Shown here one piece after another: positions 60,511 through 64,000 of a DNA stretch of 64,000 nucleotides. Location: positions 62,001-126,000 of the forward strand of contig NZ_AXAP01000010.1 in NCBI RefSeq assembly GCF_000472865.1, read 5' to 3'. The notes beneath the pieces are model-generated. The model made no database searches, was not told where the DNA came from, and was given only the letters and a program-made list of their open reading frames with translations. The translations under genes and the position numbers were made by a program. The DNA is from Bradyrhizobium elkanii WSM2783 (lineage in GTDB: Bacteria; Pseudomonadota; Alphaproteobacteria; Rhizobiales; Xanthobacteraceae). The stretch's first letter is position 1. Every line of letters begins with the position of its first letter.

Positions 60511-61026
60511 TTACTTGCCTTGTGACGGCTTGACCGTCGGACGGCGGCGGTCAGCCGCCGGCTGGTAGGCGATGCGGGAGTGGTGCGCGCAATAGGGCAG
60601 GCCGGGAAGCGCCTTGCCGCCGCAGAAGAAGAATTCCGGGCTCGAAGGATCGCCGACCGGCCAGTGGCAGGTGGCCTCGTTCAATTCGAGCAGCGACAGC
60701 CGCTGGCTCATCGGCACCACATTGTCGTAGGCGATAGGGTCCGCTTCCACCTCCACCTCGAAGGCGTGGGCGAGCGCGGTGTTGCCGCGGGAGACCGGAC
60801 GCGCCACGCGCATCATCGGCTGTGCGGGACGCGCCTTGCGCTGCCGCGGCGCGGCTGCAGCAGGACTCTTGGCGCGGCCCGAGAGGCCGAGCCGGTGCAC
60901 CTTGCCGATCACCGCATTGCGGGTCACGTTGCCCAGTTCCGCAGCGATCTGGCTGGCCGAGAGGCCACCTTCCCAGAGCTTTTTCAACTGCTCGACGCGT
61001 TCGTCGGACCAGGTCAATACCGTCAT
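60511..61026 (-). CDS. gcrA: GcrA cell-cycle regulator
   Basis: This 171-residue alphaproteobacterial regulator begins MTVLTWSDERVEQLKKLWEG, followed by GLSASQIAAELGNVTRNAVIGKVHRLGLSGRAK, the helix-turn-helix that recognises CcrM-methylated GANTC DNA. The C-terminal sigma-70-interacting domain (ELNEATCHWPVGDPSSPEFFFCGG and YCAHHSRIAYQP) has conserved cysteines and histidines. GcrA recruits RNA polymerase holoenzyme to methylated promoters during S phase. Four GANTC sites lie in the gap upstream of it. Confidence 0.94.
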   Translation of the reverse strand: MTVLTWSDERVEQLKKLWEGGLSASQIAAELGNVTRNAVIGKVHRLGLSGRAKSPAAAAPRQRKARPAQPMMRVARPVSRGNTALAHAFEVEVEADPIAYDNVVPMSQRLSLLELNEATCHWPVGDPSSPEFFFCGGKALPGLPYCAHHSRIAYQPAADRRRPTVKPSQGK

Positions 61027-61367
61027 CGCATCTTTCCCTTCGCGTTGCGCCGGCCGATCCTGGGACAGCGCTGCGATGCCTAATCTCAAAAATCCCTGCG
61101 GGCAGAATCCCTTAAGGCTCGCCGGGCACGAAAACCGCACCCGAACGTGTACGCCGCACACAAAGGACTCTAAGGGATCAAAACTGCCGCACGAGATGTC
61201 GTACCCGACAGGCCAGACGCTACAATATGGCGTGACTCTGGCGCAAGAGTCCGCGCCTATGCGTCCACATGTTCCGACATTTAGGGATTGCAATCGGGCT
61301 TTTCCACCACACCGGAAAACTGCGGATTACCGGCACTTTGCAGCGCAGCCTGGCGGCTTCGTGGCGA

Positions 61368-61395
61368 TTGACAGCACCCGCCGCGCGCATAGAAT
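61368..61395 (+). promoter_or_regulatory. Sigma-70-like promoter reading toward argD
   Basis: TTGACA (61368-61373), a 16-base spacer and TAGAAT (61390-61395) match the housekeeping consensus well. Transcription would start near 61400-61403, at the very edge of the hairpin that follows. Confidence 0.65.
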
Positions 61396-61402
61396 GCCTG
61401 TA

Positions 61403-61436
61403 CGTGCCGCCCTGCAAAGGCGGCACGTTTTGTTTT
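61403..61436 (+). terminator. Terminator-like hairpin with U-rich tail, upstream of argD
   Basis: CGTGCCGCC (61403-61411) and GGCGGCACG (61419-61427) form a perfect 9-bp stem with a 7-base loop, followed directly by TTTTGTTTT. This is the textbook form of an intrinsic terminator, but no gene on this strand ends here. It is either an attenuator/5' stem-loop of the argD leader or the end of a short RNA. Confidence 0.7.
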
Positions 61437-61524
61437 CGCTGGATGAGCTCCAGCCGCGTGTCTGCATCGCTGCACGCCGCCGGGGCTTGTCTGAAAGGCT
61501 TGTCTGAACCCTTCAGTGATCGCC

Positions 61525-62729
61525 ATGACCGACCGCGCCACGTCGCATCTGCTTCCCGTTTTTGCCAGGGCCGATCTCGGCTTCGAACGCGGCGAAGGCT
61601 GTTGGCTGATCTCGACCAAAGGCGAGCGTTATCTCGACTTCACCTCCGGTGTCGCGGTGAACGCGCTCGGCCATGCCCATCCGCATCTGGTGAAGGCGCT
61701 GCAGGAACAGGCGACGAAGCTCTGGCACATGTCGAACCTGTTCAAGAGCCCGGACGGCGAGAAGCTTGCCGCGCGGCTGTGCGAGCAGAGTTTTGCGGAC
61801 TTCGTGTTCTTCTGCAATTCCGGCGCGGAAGCGATGGAGGGCGTGATCAAGGTCGTGCGTCACTATCACTTCTCGAAGGGGCATCCGGAGCGCTACCGCA
61901 TCATCACCTTCGAAGGCGCCTTCCATGGCCGCACGCTCGCGACACTCGCCGCGACCGGCGCCGCGAAATATCTCGAGGGCTTTGGGCCGCCGATGGACGG
62001 CTTCGACCAGGTGCCGCATGGCGATATCGAAGCGGTGAAACGTGCGATCGGTCCAGAGACCGCAGGCATCCTGATCGAGCCGGTGCAGGGCGAAGGCGGC
62101 GTGCGCTCCGCGCCGCCGGCCTTCTTCAAGGCGCTGCGCCAGCTCTGCGACGAGCATGGCCTGCTGCTCGCGTTCGACGAGGTGCAGACCGGCATGGGCC
62201 GCACCGGCGATCTCTTCGCCTACAAGCGCATCGGAGTCACTCCCGATGTGATGTCGCTGGCCAAGGCGCTCGGCGGCGGCTTTCCGATCGGCGCCTTCCT
62301 TGCGACCGCGGAAGCCGCCTCCGGCATGACGCCGGGCTCGCATGGCTCGACCTTCGGCGGCAACCCGCTCGCAGTCGCGGCCGCCGGCGCCGTGCTCGAT
62401 GTGATGCTGAAGCCCGGCTTCTTCGATCACGTGCAGAAGATGTCGCTCCTGCTCAAGCAGAAGCTCGCCTCCGCGGTTGACCGCTATCCGTCCATTCTCG
62501 CCGACGTGCGCGGCGAGGGGCTTCTGATCGGCGTCAAGGCCGTGGTGCCCTCGGGCGACCTCGTCAACGCCCTGCGCGAGCAGAAGCTGCTCACAGTCGG
62601 CGCCGGCGATAATGTGGTGCGCTTCCTCGCGCCGCTGATCGTCAGCGAGGCCGAGATCGAGCACGCCATCGGTTGCCTGGAGCGCGCCTGCACCGCGCTC
62701 TCAAGCGGACCGTCGAAGAAGGCAGCGGG

Positions 62730-62733
<4 letters not shown>
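61525..62733 (+). CDS. argD: Acetylornithine aminotransferase
   Basis: This 402-residue PLP-dependent class III aminotransferase makes N-acetylornithine from the semialdehyde in arginine synthesis. Motifs are [79 protein letters not shown] and [18 protein letters not shown], the last with the PLP lysine. It overlaps argF by 4 bases (ATGA). The ATG at 61525 is preferred to a GTG at 61516. It may also act on succinyldiaminopimelate. Confidence 0.93.
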
Positions 62734-63659
<926 letters not shown>

Positions 63660-63678
63660 GCGCGCCGCCAAGATAGCT

Positions 63679-63809
63679 GTCGTCCCGGCCAAGCGAAGCG
63701 CGAGCCGGGATCCATAACCACCGATGTGAGTTGTTGCATCAAGCTGCGGCCTCAGCTTTTCACAATGCTCACATCGGTGGTTATGGATCCCAGCTTTCGC
63801 AGGGATGAC
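63679..63809. repeat. Palindromic repeat family C, copy 4, between argF and hslO
   Basis: GTCGTCCCGGCCAAGCGAAG then GATCCATAACCACCGATGTG, with CACATCGGTGGTTATGGATC and GCAGGGATGAC at the right. The inner arms differ in sequence from other copies (GATGTGAG) yet stay complementary, showing compensatory change. Confidence 0.9.
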
Positions 63810-63871
63810 GGCTAACAGCGATAGATGTGAACCCCTTTCGTTTCGCCTCTCAAGACCCCAGATAGAGCGCC

Positions 63872-64000
63872 ATGGTTTCACAATCCCCCGACATCAAGAT
63901 CACGGAAACACCGACCCGGGCGCCATCGGCCGTTCCGGTCGACGACGCGGTGCTGCCATTCGAGGTCGATGCACTCGATCTGCGTGGGCGGCTGACGCGA
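63872..64000 (+). CDS. hslO: Hsp33-family redox chaperone, 5' part only
   Basis: The window ends 43 codons into a plus-strand gene that starts at an ATG at 63872. DDAVLPFEVDALDLRGRLTR matches the N-terminus of Hsp33, the redox-switched holdase chaperone. The position after argD-argF agrees with gene order in related genomes. The C-terminal zinc-binding cysteines lie outside the window. Confidence 0.8.
   Translation, partial: MVSQSPDIKITETPTRAPSAVPVDDAVLPFEVDALDLRGRLTR

Larger units (their letters stand above)
61027..61524. promoter_or_regulatory. Divergent control region of gcrA and argD
   Basis: This 498-base gap has no convincing protein gene. It contains GANTC methylation sites at 61105-61109, 61166-61170, 61234-61238 and 61247-61251, then a sigma-70-like promoter (61368-61395) and a terminator-like hairpin (61403-61436) on the argD side. 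Confidence 0.6.

Overview
This is a high-GC (about 63-66%) chromosomal window from an alphaproteobacterium of the Rhizobiales, most likely Bradyrhizobium or a close relative in the Nitrobacteraceae. The evidence is a GcrA cell-cycle regulator with GANTC sites next to it, the alphaproteobacterial order phoR-pstSCAB-phoU-phoB, an aerobic box benzoate cluster with a BoxR-type regulator, many solute-binding proteins for transporters, and several families of palindromic intergenic repeats of the kind abundant in Bradyrhizobium. No tRNA, rRNA, CRISPR array or intact insertion sequence was seen.

Layout. 1-295: truncated ECF sigma factor gene. 556-6095: a minus-strand operon of a TRAP-type solute-binding protein, two histidine kinases and an OmpR-type regulator, with no TRAP membrane genes; it looks like a sensory unit. 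6314-8682: an orphan UgpB-like binding protein and a phosphotransferase-fold protein. 8913-19131: a nitrogen-scavenging island. A Tat-exported family 5 binding protein, two permeases and a fused double ATPase are followed by AtzG/AtzE/AtzH-like (HpxY/X/Z-like) enzymes and a GntR regulator, converging on an allophanate hydrolase. Both arms carry textbook sigma-54 (-24/-12) promoters. 19473-28432: feruloyl-CoA synthetase-like ligase, MarR regulator, type II NADH dehydrogenase-like protein and a complete branched-chain-type ABC importer, probably for aromatic acids. 28433-33621: accessory stretch with a lower-GC membrane protein between direct repeats, a Gly/Cys-rich repeat protein with a leader-like N-terminus, a TetR/EamA pair with a visible operator, and 1.5 kb of mostly repeats. 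33622-36803: GH17-type membrane protein and Tat-exported GH1 beta-glucosidase. 37125-40855: glutamine-synthetase-like enzyme, Rieske oxygenase and IclR regulator. 41046-47930: boxR, benzoate-CoA ligase, alpha/beta hydrolase, boxC and boxB, without boxA or boxD. 48074-53497: SDR, polysaccharide deacetylase, OmpA-like protein and membrane proteins. 53530-60390: the phosphate regulon with a Pho box before pstS. 60511-64000: gcrA, argD, argF and the start of hslO.

Themes. The window is dominated by nutrient capture: phosphate (PhoR/PhoB-Pst), amide or ureide nitrogen (sigma-54, Atz/Hpx-like enzymes) and aromatic carbon (benzoate, hydroxycinnamate, a Rieske/GS module). Many gaps between genes, including those inside operons, hold palindromic repeats that form long hairpins, and one repeat lies in frame inside a transporter ATPase gene. 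The most unusual items are the Gly/Cys-rich 33-bp-repeat protein, the in-frame repeat, the paired sigma-54 promoters and a promoter-plus-terminator-like hairpin just upstream of argD.
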